Positions 53,321 to 63,203 of a stretch of 64,000 nucleotides of DNA are shown in pieces (positions within the stretch are counted from its first letter, which is position 1; each line of letters begins with the position of its first letter). The stretch covers positions 3,788,020 to 3,852,019 of the forward strand of contig NZ_CP037422.1 in assembly GCF_007748175.1 (NCBI RefSeq). Reading direction: 5' to 3'. Below the pieces are notes generated by a model, which was not told the DNA's origin, did no database searches, and was given only the letters and a program-made list of their open reading frames with translations. Source of the stretch: Gimesia aquarii. GTDB lineage: Bacteria; Planctomycetota; Planctomycetia; Planctomycetales; Planctomycetaceae. A program made the position numbers and the translations under genes.

Positions 53321-54682
53321 ATGCACCAATTGCACCGAAGTTTTTTTATTGGTTTGCTCTTTACCATCTGCACCACATGTGTCACCAATGCCGCGGATGG
53401 TCAGTTTGCTGTTGAGTCGAATCTACGCGCTGGTGTTGCCAAAGTTGACATTACACCTGCCGAAGTAAACCAACTGGAAGTCGTCGGGCATCGTCGTAAA
53501 GTGACCGGTGTGCGCGACCCTCTACGAGCGGGTGTGTTAGTACTGGATGACGGCGAGACAAAAGCTGCGATCGTGACACTTGACCTGATATCTGCCTATG
53601 ATGAACTGGTAAAGTTGACTCGACTGCAGATCGAGAAAGAAACTGGGATACCGGCGGCCAACATCATGGTTGCAGCATCACATAATCACTCCGGGCCGGG
53701 TTTTGATGCCAAATCGAAGTGGGGACAAGAACTGATTGAAAAGCTCGGCGCAGCAGCAAAACAGGCGGCGTCCAAAATGCGTCCCGTAACAGTCGGTTAC
53801 GGTGAGGATAAGATTGGATTCGGCATTAATCGACGAAAGGTAATCAATGGTCGGGCCGTCGTGCGGCTCAATGAAGATGGGCCCAATGACCCTCGCGTGA
53901 AAGTCCTGCGTTTCGATGACGGGAAATCTCTGACCCCACTTGCAGTAGTGATGCATGCGGTATGCCATCCCTGTTTTTTTACGTGGGGTGATAAAGGGTC
54001 GATGCCTTACCCTAACGGCTATCCAAAAATGAGTGCTGACTTTCCTGGGGAAGCACAGTCGTTTGTGGAAATGTGTTACGGTCAGCAGACCAGTTCGCTG
54101 TTTTTACAAGGCTGTGCCGGCGACATTCGCCCCAATCTTCCGGGTTACCCGTATCGCTGTGCAGATGAAGCCGATATACAATGGGCGGGGCGGGATCTGG
54201 GCAGTGCAGTCGTTCGAACGCTGGCCCGCAGTGTAACCCGAGAACAACTTGCCAATCGTGCAACGCACTACCGAATCCGAGTCGCAAACTCTGTCATCTC
54301 GTTGCCCGGTAAAGAGGGCCGCATCGACTCAGAGTTACAGGCGATGAAAATCGGCCCGTACCTGTTGTTGACCATGCCTGGCGAACCGATGGTCGAATAC
54401 GGATTGAAAATGGAAAAAGACATCGCAGACCGCGCTATTCCCATCATCGTGGGATACGCCAATGGACACGTCGGCTACATTGCTACCGCCGATTCCTATG
54501 ACGTCGGCGGCTATGAACCAAATACATCCAAACTTGTGCCAGAGGCGGAAGCGATTATTCTCACCGAACTGAGTGTCCTCGCGGATCGCGTGATTGGTGA
54601 TGTCTTTGAATCGTTTTCCAAGCACCCGAAAGACATCAAGAAACGCGAACAGGCTGATAAAGCCCGTACCCAAAAACCATAA
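53321..54682 (+). CDS. Neutral/alkaline ceramidase-like hydrolase
   Basis: A 453-residue exported protein with a signal peptide (FFIGLLFTICTTCVTNAA). It matches the neutral/alkaline non-lysosomal ceramidase N-terminal domain: GVAKVDITP, VRDPLRAGVLVL, a Zn-site-like SHNHSGPGF, a second His in MHAVCHP, FLQGCAGDIRPN, and NGHVGYIATADSY near the end. Ceramidases hydrolyse the N-acyl bond of sphingolipids. Many planctomycete members lack the C-terminal lipid-binding domain, as here, and their substrate may differ. It is followed 63 bp later by a gabT-like gene in the same direction, but cotranscription is not certain. Confidence 0.85.
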   Translation: MHQLHRSFFIGLLFTICTTCVTNAADGQFAVESNLRAGVAKVDITPAEVNQLEVVGHRRKVTGVRDPLRAGVLVLDDGETKAAIVTLDLISAYDELVKLTRLQIEKETGIPAANIMVAASHNHSGPGFDAKSKWGQELIEKLGAAAKQAASKMRPVTVGYGEDKIGFGINRRKVINGRAVVRLNEDGPNDPRVKVLRFDDGKSLTPLAVVMHAVCHPCFFTWGDKGSMPYPNGYPKMSADFPGEAQSFVEMCYGQQTSSLFLQGCAGDIRPNLPGYPYRCADEADIQWAGRDLGSAVVRTLARSVTREQLANRATHYRIRVANSVISLPGKEGRIDSELQAMKIGPYLLLTMPGEPMVEYGLKMEKDIADRAIPIIVGYANGHVGYIATADSYDVGGYEPNTSKLVPEAEAIILTELSVLADRVIGDVFESFSKHPKDIKKREQADKARTQKP

Positions 54683-54745
54683 GTAAGTGCGGCCTTCCTC
54701 TGAACGCTAGCTAATTCTAATGCCATTGAAATTAAGTAGAATGAT

Positions 54746-56035
54746 ATGAACCAAAACGAGCAACTCCAACAACGCAAGCTGGCTACCTTCGCTCAGGGTC
54801 AAGGCAACGCTCATAGCATCTTTATCCAGCGTGCTGAAAACGCTGAGCTCTGGGATGTTGAGGGCCGTCGCTATATTGATTTTGGTGCTGGCATTGCCGT
54901 GGTCAATACTGGTCACTGTCACCCCAAAGTAAAAACTGCAGTAGCCGAACAGTTGGAACACTTCAGCCATACCTGCGTGATGGTCACTCCCTATGAATCT
55001 GCTGTAGCACTGGCGGAAAAACTGAATGAGGCCGCTCCAATTTCCACCGAGTGCCGAACGATTTTTGTCACCAGTGGTGCGGAAGCTGTAGAGAATAGCA
55101 TCAAGATTGCCCGTGCGCATACAGGTAGACGTGGAGTGATCGCTTTTCAAAGCGGTTTCCATGGTCGTACCAACATGACCATGGGTCTGACTGGCAAGAT
55201 CACTCCTTACAAAAAATCATTCGGTCCCTTCCCGGCTGAAATCTATCATGTCCCCTTCCCGATGGAATATCATGGAGTCTCCGTTGAAGATGCCAACCGT
55301 GCTATCGAAACTCTATTCAAGGTGGATATCGCCCCCGAAGACGTTGCTGCTCTGATTATTGAACCGGTCCTGGGTGAGGGAGGTTTCTACCCGGCCCCCG
55401 ACCACTTCCTCAGCACATTACGTAAAACCTGCGATCAACATGGCATTGTCTTCATCGCAGATGAAATCCAGACCGGTTTTGGCCGCACAGGTAAAATGTT
55501 TTGTATGCAGCATTCCGGTGTCGAACCGGACTTGATCACTCAGGCCAAAGGGATTGCCGGTGGTATTCCCATCGCCGCGGTAACTGGAAAAGCATCCATC
55601 ATGAATTCCCCACATCAGGGCGGACTGGGTGGCACATATGGCGGCTCGCCTTTGGGTTGTGCAGCCGGTCTGGCGGTCCTGGAAGTGATTGCCGAAGAGC
55701 AACTGATTGAACGAGCCAACGAAATCGGTCAGCGTTTTATGTCTCACTTGAGCAAGATTCAGCAACAGTTTCCTGACCACGTGGGACACATCCGCAACCG
55801 CGGTGCCATGATTGCCATGGAGTTGGTCAAATCAGGTGATCCGAATCAACCAGACGCCCCATTGACCAAGTCCCTGGTTACTGCTGCTGCAGACCAGGGA
55901 CTAATCCTGCTCTCCTGTGGTATGCATGGGAATGTCATCCGCTTTTTGCCACCGTTAACCATTCCGATGGAATTGATCGACGAAGGGATGGCAATTGTCG
56001 CCGATTGCATTGCCTCGTTATCAGCCCAGGATTGA
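54746..56035 (+). CDS. gabT: 4-aminobutyrate aminotransferase-like class III aminotransferase
   Basis: A 429-residue PLP enzyme with the full class III aminotransferase layout: [48 protein letters not shown], the active-site Asp in [14 protein letters not shown], the Schiff-base Lys in TQAKGIAGG, and [18 protein letters not shown]. Length and motifs match GabT, which moves the amino group from GABA to 2-oxoglutarate to give succinate semialdehyde. No gabD gene is adjacent, so the true donor (GABA, 5-aminovalerate or another omega-amino acid) is open. It is cytosolic. It precedes, after 244 bp, a set of small-molecule catabolism genes. Confidence 0.9.
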   Translation: MNQNEQLQQRKLATFAQGQGNAHSIFIQRAENAELWDVEGRRYIDFGAGIAVVNTGHCHPKVKTAVAEQLEHFSHTCVMVTPYESAVALAEKLNEAAPISTECRTIFVTSGAEAVENSIKIARAHTGRRGVIAFQSGFHGRTNMTMGLTGKITPYKKSFGPFPAEIYHVPFPMEYHGVSVEDANRAIETLFKVDIAPEDVAALIIEPVLGEGGFYPAPDHFLSTLRKTCDQHGIVFIADEIQTGFGRTGKMFCMQHSGVEPDLITQAKGIAGGIPIAAVTGKASIMNSPHQGGLGGTYGGSPLGCAAGLAVLEVIAEEQLIERANEIGQRFMSHLSKIQQQFPDHVGHIRNRGAMIAMELVKSGDPNQPDAPLTKSLVTAAADQGLILLSCGMHGNVIRFLPPLTIPMELIDEGMAIVADCIASLSAQD

Positions 56036-56279
56036 TCATCTATTTTTACCGGTCTCACAAATCGTGTTTTTCACAAAAACTCTAACTCCAAAAGCTGACC
56101 ATTACTTGTCAAAAGTAACCGTTTTTTTGAGCTCCCTGCCTGCCTTTTCACCAGCATAAGCAAGGTTTTCGGATTATTTCATGTCTTGTATTTCTGGTTC
56201 TCTCTGAATGACCAAACTAGAATCAATTTATCAGTCATTGACTTAAGTTTGACTACTGACTAAGCCCAAAGGCACGACC

Positions 56280-57497
56280 ATGCGAAAAACAATCTATGCG
56301 ATGGCTACGATGGATACCAAAGGTGAAGAACTCTGTTTTGTGGCCGACTGTATTCGCCGGGCAGGTTTCGACGTAGTACTGGTTGATTTGAGTACCCGAA
56401 ATAACTCGAGCCACGCAGATATCGCGGCGCGCACAATCGCTCAGGAACACCCAAATGGATCTGAGAAAGTGCTAGGGCAAACCGACCGTGGCCAAGCAGT
56501 AACTGCGATGTCGGAAGCGTTGCGAAATTGGTTACCTAACGAAGCCAGAGAAAAAAAAGTTCTGGGAGTCATCGCACTCGGCGGGAGCGGTGGGACGGCA
56601 ATCGTGGCTCCTGCTTTGCAGGCACTGCCTATCGGACTACCCAAGCTGATTGTTTCGACCGTCGCCAGTGGAAACACACAGCCTTATGTAGGATATAGTG
56701 ATATTACGATGATGTATTCGGTGGTTGACGTGGCGGGACTGAACTCAGTATCGAGGTGCGTGTTGAGTAACGCTGCCCACGCAATCGCGGGTATGGCTGG
56801 CCACTCCTCTGACTTCCCTGAAAAGAAACCTGCTATTGGCATGACGATGTTTGGCGTTACGACGCCATGTGTGGACATGGTTCGCGATTTACTGGAAACT
56901 AAAGGGTTTGATCCTCTCGTCTTTCATGCGACTGGCACCGGGGGTCAAGCCATGGAAAAACTCGTTTCAGATGGATTGATTGGAGGAGTCCTGGATGTCA
57001 CTACGACTGAAGTGGCGGACGAAGTCGTGGGAGGAATCATGCCCGGTGGTCCACATCGTTTCGATGCAATCATCAAAAGCAGAATCCCATATGTGATGAG
57101 CCTGGGTGCACTCGACATGGTCAATTTCGGTGCTCGTGATACCGTTCCGGAACGATTTGCCGGTCGCCACTTTCTTATCCATAATCCGCAGGTAACACTG
57201 ATGCGCACAACCACTGACGAAAACCGTGAATTTGCAAAATGGATTGCCGAGAAAGTCAACCAATCGACGGCTCCATTAGAAATCCTGATTCCCGAGCAGG
57301 GCCTCTCGATGCTCGACGCCAAAGGGGAAGCATTTTATGATCCCACAGCCGACCAGAGTCTGTTTGAGACATTAGAACAGGAAGTTGAGCAGACAGACAT
57401 TCGACGCATCACCCGTCACCCCTGCCACATTAATGACTCAGCGTTTGCAGACGCGCTCGTGGCGGCATTTGAACGTGTAAGTGGAAGCCAATGTTAA
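56280..57497 (+). CDS. UPF0261/Tm-1-like ATP-binding domain protein
   Basis: A 405-residue cytosolic protein of the UPF0261 family, related to the N-terminal domain of the plant Tm-1 resistance protein. Signatures: the start segment AMATMDTKGEELCFVADCI, a glycine-rich GGSGGTAIVAPAL, STVASGNTQPYVGYSDI, and MMYSVVDVAGLNSVSR. The following gene encodes the PEP-hydrolase-like TIM barrel that corresponds to the C-terminal domain of Tm-1-type proteins, so the two bacterial genes together equal one plant protein. Its reaction is not established; an ATP-dependent step on a small acid is possible. Spacing to the next gene is 29 bp, an operon. Confidence 0.88.
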   Translation: MRKTIYAMATMDTKGEELCFVADCIRRAGFDVVLVDLSTRNNSSHADIAARTIAQEHPNGSEKVLGQTDRGQAVTAMSEALRNWLPNEAREKKVLGVIALGGSGGTAIVAPALQALPIGLPKLIVSTVASGNTQPYVGYSDITMMYSVVDVAGLNSVSRCVLSNAAHAIAGMAGHSSDFPEKKPAIGMTMFGVTTPCVDMVRDLLETKGFDPLVFHATGTGGQAMEKLVSDGLIGGVLDVTTTEVADEVVGGIMPGGPHRFDAIIKSRIPYVMSLGALDMVNFGARDTVPERFAGRHFLIHNPQVTLMRTTTDENREFAKWIAEKVNQSTAPLEILIPEQGLSMLDAKGEAFYDPTADQSLFETLEQEVEQTDIRRITRHPCHINDSAFADALVAAFERVSGSQC

Positions 57498-57526
57498 TAG
57501 AGACAATAAATTTGAGGAACTGATTT

Positions 57527-58363
57527 ATGACAGAATCCAGAGAGACGATCCTGAAACGACTGCGAGAAAAAGTTTCTCAAGGCAAACCCATCATCGGGGG
57601 CGGCGCAGGGACTGGCTTGAGCGCCAAATGTGAAGAGGCCGGCGGTATTGACCTGATCGTGATTTACAATTCGGGGCGCTACCGTATGGCCGGACGGGGC
57701 TCTCTCTCGGGACTGATGCCCTACGGTAATGCGAATGAGATTGTTAAAGAGTTGGGACGTGAGGTACTTCCCATTGTCAATCAAACTCCTGTGCTGGCAG
57801 GAGTCTGCGGAACGGATCCATTTATGCTTCGCGAACTGTTTCTCAAGGAACTTCAGGCAATGGGCTTTGCAGGTATTCAGAATTTTCCGACCGTTGGCCT
57901 GATCGACGGACAATTTCGAGCCAATCTGGAAGAGACCGGAATGAGTTTTGATCTGGAAATCGATTGCATCCGCGCAGCCCACGATCTCAACATGCTCACT
58001 ACCCCCTATGCCTTCGATGCCGAACAGGCACGGCAACTTGCTGCTGCTGGAGCTGACATTGTGGTGACTCACATGGGGTTGACCAGTGGCGGAACGATCG
58101 GTGCGGAAACGGGTAAGACGCTGGACGATTCGGTTACGGCTATCCGCAATATGGTTGACGCAGCCAAGAGCCAAAGGGAAGACGTGCTGCTGCTCTGTCA
58201 TGGCGGACCCATTGCGATGCCTGAGGACGCTCAATACATTTTCGATCGCGTCGCTGGTATCGATGGTTTCTACGGGGCCAGTTCGATGGAACGTCTGCCT
58301 ACGGAAGTAGCGATGACAGACCAGGTACGCCAGTTTGGAGATCTACGATTGTCAAAGGCTTAG
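57527..58363 (+). CDS. Phosphoenolpyruvate hydrolase-family TIM-barrel protein
   Basis: A 278-residue TIM-barrel protein of the PEP_hydrolase (PF09370-type) family. It opens with [20 protein letters not shown] and [20 protein letters not shown], and later has [23 protein letters not shown] and [10 protein letters not shown]. It follows the UPF0261 gene by 29 bp and precedes the EthD gene by 45 bp, so the three form an operon. The family is related to isocitrate lyase/PEP mutase-like barrels; the substrate here is unknown, and the name should be read as a family label. Confidence 0.88.
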   Translation: MTESRETILKRLREKVSQGKPIIGGGAGTGLSAKCEEAGGIDLIVIYNSGRYRMAGRGSLSGLMPYGNANEIVKELGREVLPIVNQTPVLAGVCGTDPFMLRELFLKELQAMGFAGIQNFPTVGLIDGQFRANLEETGMSFDLEIDCIRAAHDLNMLTTPYAFDAEQARQLAAAGADIVVTHMGLTSGGTIGAETGKTLDDSVTAIRNMVDAAKSQREDVLLLCHGGPIAMPEDAQYIFDRVAGIDGFYGASSMERLPTEVAMTDQVRQFGDLRLSKA

Positions 58364-58408
58364 CCGCCGTCACCGCTTTTCTCAATAACTTTATCACGGA
58401 AATTGAAC

Positions 58409-58747
58409 ATGTATCGTTTAACTGTACTCTATGGGCATCCGGAAAATCCTGCCGAATTTGATCGCTATTACCACGAGGTCCATATTCCGCTCGCGAAAAA
58501 GATGAAAGGACTCAAAGGGTGGACGATTGGAAAATGTATCTCCGCCGAAGCAGACAGCGCTCCCCCCTATTATCTCATTGTTAGTCTATATGCCGAATCC
58601 GCAGCCGCGATGCAGGCCATTCTCGATAGCCCGGAAGGAAAGGAAACTGTCGCGGATGTTCCCAATTTCGCGACAGGTGGTGTTACGTTTTTATACGACG
58701 AAGAAGAAGTACTCATCCCTTTCAGCTTAGAAGCATCAGACGTTTGA
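58409..58747 (+). CDS. EthD-family small protein
   Basis: A 112-residue ferredoxin-like alpha/beta protein of the EthD family: LTVLYGHPENPAEFDRYYHEVHIPLA (pattern Y-x-H-P-E-x-P-x-x-F-D-x-Y-Y-x-x-H), then GLKGWTIGK and a final MQAILDSPEGKE segment. EthD-like proteins form dimeric barrels and are found with oxidative degradation genes. The start is ATG 58409 rather than the in-frame TTG at 58403, with ACGGAA upstream. It closes the UPF0261/PEP-hydrolase operon. Confidence 0.85.
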   Translation: MYRLTVLYGHPENPAEFDRYYHEVHIPLAKKMKGLKGWTIGKCISAEADSAPPYYLIVSLYAESAAAMQAILDSPEGKETVADVPNFATGGVTFLYDEEEVLIPFSLEASDV

Positions 58748-58884
58748 GTTCCGATATAACAGGAAACTTCTGAGATTCCTGCTAACTCACGTTCGAACCT
58801 TTTGGGACATGTTGATTTCTCTCTGCTCCTCCCTGTATAGTGAATTCCTATCAGCAGCAATACTTAACTGGAGAGTCTCATTCT

Positions 58885-60453
58885 ATGATGACATTGAGTA
58901 AACAATTCCGTTCTGAATTAATTCTGTACATGGTCCTCATTTTATTCTTTCTGGTATCCAAGGCGGTAGCAGGCGAACGCCCCAATATCGTTTATATTCT
59001 CGCCGATGATCTCGGTTATGGGGACGTGAGTTGCTACAACCCTGCATCAAAAATTCAAACCCCACATATTGATCGACTGGCTGCCGAGGGTATGAAATTT
59101 ACCGATGCACATACCCCTTCCGCTGTCTGCACTCCTACTCGTTACGGAATATTAACGGGACGTTACTGCTGGCGAACCCGTTTGAAGTATCGTGTGTTAG
59201 ATGGATTTGATCCGCCTTTGATTGAAGAAGACCAGACTACCGTACCCTCTTTACTCAAGCAGGCCGGTTACGATACGGCTTGTGTGGGTAAATGGCACTT
59301 GGGCATGCAGTGGACTGACCAAAACGGTCAGCCCGTACCCGCTGTTCCCATCGATCGTCGGCAACGTCCCCGTGTAGGTGATGATGTGGATTTCACTCAG
59401 CCTGTAATCGGTGGACCTTTGGCAAACGGGTTTGATTTTTATTTTGGCATCTCGGCTTCGCTGAATATGTCTCCCTTTTGCTATCTTGAAAATGATCGAC
59501 CCGTGATCATACCCACGATTCCATCGGAACGAATTCAAACTGAATTTCTCTCTGTCGATCAAGGCATGCGTTCCCCTGATTTTACCATTTCCGGTGTCAT
59601 GCCCACATTAACCGGTCAGGCAGTGCGTTATATCGAACAACATTCTAAAGCATCTCCCAAGCGACCATTCTTTCTCTATTTTCCTTTGACAGCGCCCCAT
59701 CTACCTCTGGTTCCCAACGACGAATTCCGAGGTAAAAGTGAGGCCGGCGAGTATGGTGATTTTGTTCTCGAAGTGGATGCCACCGTTGGTGCGATTATGG
59801 AGGCGTTAAAACGAGCCGGTGTGGCTGAGAACACACTAATTATTTTTACTTCTGATAATGGCGGTCTGTATCACTGGTGGACTCCGCAAGAAGCTGATGA
59901 TCTCAAGAATTATCGACTCTCGCATCGCGCAAAGTATGTGAAAGAACGCGGCCATCAAGGCAATGCGCACCTGCGAGGTACCAAAGCAGATATCTGGGAA
60001 GGTGGCCACCGGGTACCATTCATCGTTCGCTGGCCCAAGCATACTCCCGCAGGTTCGACGAACGATGAACTTGTTGAGTTAACCGATCTTCTGGCAACTT
60101 GCGCGGCGATTACAGACACGAAGCTGCCAGCCGAAGCCGGCGCAGACAGTATCAATATCCTGCCAGCGCTACTCGGGAAAAAAAGCAACAAACCATTGCG
60201 AGAGTATGCAGTGCACCATTCGTTATGGGGACACTTTGCGATTCGACAGGGCCCCTGGAAGATGATCCCGAAGCGTGGCTCAGGTGGCTTCACCCGCCCC
60301 CGTGAAATTACACCAGCAAACGAAGAACCTGCGGGACAACTCTATCACCTGACAGACGACCCATCAGAAACCAAAAACGTCTGGAATGAGCATCCCGAAA
60401 TCGTCCAGCGCCTTTCACTGTTACTGGAGAAAATTCAGAAGCAAGATCAGTGA
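58885..60453 (+). CDS. Exported type I sulfatase (arylsulfatase family)
   Basis: A 522-residue sulfatase with a signal peptide (LILYMVLILFFLVSKAVAG). Catalytic features are complete: metal-binding ADDLGYGD, the formylglycine site in SAVCTPTRYGILTG (Cys-x-Pro-x-Arg, modified by a formylglycine-generating enzyme), GKWHLG, and the later FTSDNGG. Planctomycetes carry many such enzymes for sulfated algal polysaccharides. The start is ATG 58885 after a GGAG 11 bases away; the upstream in-frame codon at 58840 is unlikely. It stands alone between an EthD gene and a DUF1501 gene in the same direction. Sulfatase subfamily and substrate cannot be read from sequence by eye. Confidence 0.93.
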   Translation: MMTLSKQFRSELILYMVLILFFLVSKAVAGERPNIVYILADDLGYGDVSCYNPASKIQTPHIDRLAAEGMKFTDAHTPSAVCTPTRYGILTGRYCWRTRLKYRVLDGFDPPLIEEDQTTVPSLLKQAGYDTACVGKWHLGMQWTDQNGQPVPAVPIDRRQRPRVGDDVDFTQPVIGGPLANGFDFYFGISASLNMSPFCYLENDRPVIIPTIPSERIQTEFLSVDQGMRSPDFTISGVMPTLTGQAVRYIEQHSKASPKRPFFLYFPLTAPHLPLVPNDEFRGKSEAGEYGDFVLEVDATVGAIMEALKRAGVAENTLIIFTSDNGGLYHWWTPQEADDLKNYRLSHRAKYVKERGHQGNAHLRGTKADIWEGGHRVPFIVRWPKHTPAGSTNDELVELTDLLATCAAITDTKLPAEAGADSINILPALLGKKSNKPLREYAVHHSLWGHFAIRQGPWKMIPKRGSGGFTRPREITPANEEPAGQLYHLTDDPSETKNVWNEHPEIVQRLSLLLEKIQKQDQ

Positions 60454-60674
60454 ACTCTCCTCTGTTTGCAGCAGATTCAAGACAATATTGGTATGTCGAA
60501 ACCATTGCGGTTGATTAAATAGGCGCTAGACATGCTTGCGTTAACATGTTAGCATTCGTTTATATGTTGGACGTGGTTTCAATGTAGCCAGTCAGACAAG
60601 AAACGAATCATTTTTCGCTGCAGAAACAAACGGGCCTCAATCAGGGCTCCCAATTGATATCGGGGGAACAGGTT

Positions 60675-62072
60675 ATGCAACGGCGGCAATTTCTGGTGGC
60701 ATCGGGACTCGGCTTTGCTGGTATGCGCTTCGGAACGCCGACTTCCGCAGCTCCCCGGAAGAAAATTTCTCCTTCGCGCAAGCCTGCAAAATCAACCATT
60801 CTATTCTTTTTGTGTGGTGGTGCGTCTCATCTCGATCTGTGGGATCTGAAACCAAACGCGCCCTCGGACTATCGCGGTCCCTTTCAACCGATTGAAACGT
60901 CTGCCCCGGGAGTCCGGCTCTCTGAGCATCTGCCAATGCTGGCTAAACAAGCGCATCATCTGGCACTCGTCAATTCGGTTGGTGCTACGGTTAACACCAA
61001 TGATCATCACGCCGGGTATTATCACAATCTGACCGGGCATATTCCGGATCAGTCATTCGTCACCAAAGGAAACAATCGCACTCCGCAACCGGATGACTGG
61101 CCTTATATGGGTTCGGTTGTTGCCTCACGTCGTCCAAGCCATCCGAATCTGCCCAATGCAATCTCTCTACCACACATGCCAAGCCGCGCACCTTATACGC
61201 GACCAGGACAGTTTGCAGCGCGATTGGGGGTTGAACACGATCCAATGTACATTCACGGAAGTAACGAGGAGCCTCTCAAACTTCGTGGACCGGCCATGTC
61301 TCTTGAAGGGGAAATCACCGTTGATCGACTGACCGAACGGATGTCACTTCTGAAACAACTTGATTCTGCCCGACGACAGTTTGATGAGTTTGCCAATATC
61401 GCGGCAATGAATCAAAATCAGAAGCGTGCTTTGTCGTTACTCCTTTCTTCGCAATCAACGTCCGCATTCGATCTGGAACAAGAAACGCCAGCCATGTTGG
61501 AGCGTTACGGTAAAACCATCAACGGTATGAGCCTGCTGGCTGCGCGCCGTCTAGTCGAAGCCGAGGTCCCCTTCATCACAGTCTTTTGGAAAGGTGACCT
61601 GAATCGACTTGGCAAGAAATGCAAAAGTGCCGGAAGTTGGGATACGCATGGTAACAATTTTAAATGCCTCAAAGAAGATCTGCTTCCCGAATTCGACCGA
61701 GCTTATTCCGCCTTAATTGAAGATCTGGCAGACCGTGGCCTGCTAGATGAAACTTTAGTTCTGGTAACCAGTGAAATGGGTCGCAAGCCAAAAATTGGTG
61801 ATCCTCGCTCCGGTGGAACTTCAGGAGCCGGCCGCGATCACTGGACACACTGCCTGACTGACGTACTCGCCGGCGGCGGAATCCAGGGAGGCCAGACATT
61901 TGGTGCCAGCGACCGCTATGGCGAATTTCCTCTCAAGAGTCCAGTCACACCGGGGGACATTACTCATACAGTCTATCACGCTATGGGCATTCATGATTTG
62001 ATGGCCTATGACAAGTTAGACCGCCCGTATCATCTACTCGAGAATTCAAAACCTCTAACTGCATTGTTCTAA
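60675..62072 (+). CDS. DUF1501 family protein (second copy, Tat-type signal)
   Basis: About 465 residues. The start is ATG 60675 behind GGGGGAACA; an in-frame TTG at 60654 lies upstream of it. The N-terminus is a Tat-like signal (MQRRQFLVASGLGFAGM). DUF1501 motifs: FFLCGGASHLDLWDLKPNAP, SEHLPMLAKQAHHLALVNSV, DHHAGYYHNLTG, SAGSWDTHGNNF, and SEMGRKPKIGDP with GRDHWTHCLTDVLAGGG. It differs clearly from the DUF1501 copy at 48-49.5 kb and is not next to a DUF1549/1553 gene here; the sulfatase upstream may be its functional neighbour. Confidence 0.9.
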   Translation: MQRRQFLVASGLGFAGMRFGTPTSAAPRKKISPSRKPAKSTILFFLCGGASHLDLWDLKPNAPSDYRGPFQPIETSAPGVRLSEHLPMLAKQAHHLALVNSVGATVNTNDHHAGYYHNLTGHIPDQSFVTKGNNRTPQPDDWPYMGSVVASRRPSHPNLPNAISLPHMPSRAPYTRPGQFAARLGVEHDPMYIHGSNEEPLKLRGPAMSLEGEITVDRLTERMSLLKQLDSARRQFDEFANIAAMNQNQKRALSLLLSSQSTSAFDLEQETPAMLERYGKTINGMSLLAARRLVEAEVPFITVFWKGDLNRLGKKCKSAGSWDTHGNNFKCLKEDLLPEFDRAYSALIEDLADRGLLDETLVLVTSEMGRKPKIGDPRSGGTSGAGRDHWTHCLTDVLAGGGIQGGQTFGASDRYGEFPLKSPVTPGDITHTVYHAMGIHDLMAYDKLDRPYHLLENSKPLTALF

Positions 62073-62366
62073 CATTCAGCAAATTGTAACTCATTGATCG
62101 AATTTTTGCATTGAGATTTCTGTAGTTAGTACCCAACTAAGCCATGAATTTGGCTTCAGTAATTCGATTTCCTGGACTGTGCCACTTCATCTGATTGCGA
62201 TCGAAAATTAAATCAATTTACGTTCTCTCAGGCCTGAATTATCTGATTGATCTGATGCAATAAGAAATTTCAGAAATAATTGTCCCCTACTCTGTCAGTC
62301 GTTCGCCATCTTTGTGTACGATCAACTCGCATCAGCGAATTTCATGTTTTAGCAAAGGACCTTAAG

Positions 62367-62714
62367 ATGGCCAAATTTATGTTCTTACAGCGTGGTAATT
62401 GTGATAATCCACCAAAGATGACTCCCGAACAAATGGAAGCACAAATGAAATCCTGTATGGAATGGATGCAGAGTGGAAAGGATGAAGGGTGGTTGCTGGA
62501 CCCGGGTGCTCCACTTAGTGGTAGTAGTGCAGTCGTCAAGTCTGATATGACAGTCCTTGATGGTCCCTTTGCTGAATCGAAGGAACTTGTTGGCGGATAC
62601 ACTATCGTTGAAGCGCCCGATTTGGCAGCTGCATGTGAACTGGCTAAACGGACGATTAAAATGGCAGGTGCTGGAAAGATCGAAGTTCGTGAAATTGCGA
62701 ATGTCGGCCAGTAA
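62367..62714 (+). CDS. YCII/DGPF-domain protein
   Basis: A 115-residue ferredoxin-like YCII-related protein that contains the diagnostic DGPF motif (TVLDGPFAESKELVGGY). Such proteins are coded beside ECF sigma factors of the ECF42 type, as seen here two genes downstream. The start is ATG 62367 with AAGGA upstream; 29 upstream in-frame codons are not used. Enzymatic activity is not established for the DGPF group. Confidence 0.88.
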   Translation: MAKFMFLQRGNCDNPPKMTPEQMEAQMKSCMEWMQSGKDEGWLLDPGAPLSGSSAVVKSDMTVLDGPFAESKELVGGYTIVEAPDLAAACELAKRTIKMAGAGKIEVREIANVGQ

Positions 62715-62843
62715 GTTAGTAAACTGTAAATGACTTTTTCTCCCTGGTGCGAGTTGGCGTTCGCCATGAAATCGAACGCCAGCCGCATTCGGGGCAGTCA
62801 TTGAGCCATCCCTTTTATTAGGACTTTCAGTGGGAGTCTTGAA

Positions 62844-63203
62844 ATGCCGAAGTATATGTTCATTTATCGTGGTGGGCAGGAAAAGTTGAAATTCGCCTCA
62901 CCCGAACAGATACAACAGGTGCTGCAAATGTGGATGGATTGGATCGATCAAGGCATCGAAGCCGGCTGGGTACTGGATGCTGGTGATGGTTTGAAGCCGG
63001 GTGGTGCAATCGTCAACATGGACTTGACGGTGACTAAAGATGAATTATCTACTGAATCGGGATCGCTCATCAGTGGCTATTCGATGATTGAGGTACCCGA
63101 TCTAAGCATGGCAATCGAATTAGCCAAAGATTCCCCAATGCCGAATTCGGGTGGCACAGTTGAAATTCGGGAACTCACTCATAATGGAAAGCAGTACAAA
63201 TGA
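62844..63203 (+). CDS. YCII-related protein lacking the DGPF motif
   Basis: A 119-residue paralogue of the preceding protein with the same layout (MPKYMFIYRGG, WMDWIDQGIEAGWVLDAG, ISGYSMIEVPDLSMAIELAK), but the DGPF tetrad is replaced by KDELSTESG. It overlaps the ECF sigma gene by 4 nt (ATGA at 63200-63203), so the two are coupled. The loss of DGPF in one of two tandem copies suggests that they have diverged in function. Confidence 0.85.
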   Translation: MPKYMFIYRGGQEKLKFASPEQIQQVLQMWMDWIDQGIEAGWVLDAGDGLKPGGAIVNMDLTVTKDELSTESGSLISGYSMIEVPDLSMAIELAKDSPMPNSGGTVEIRELTHNGKQYK

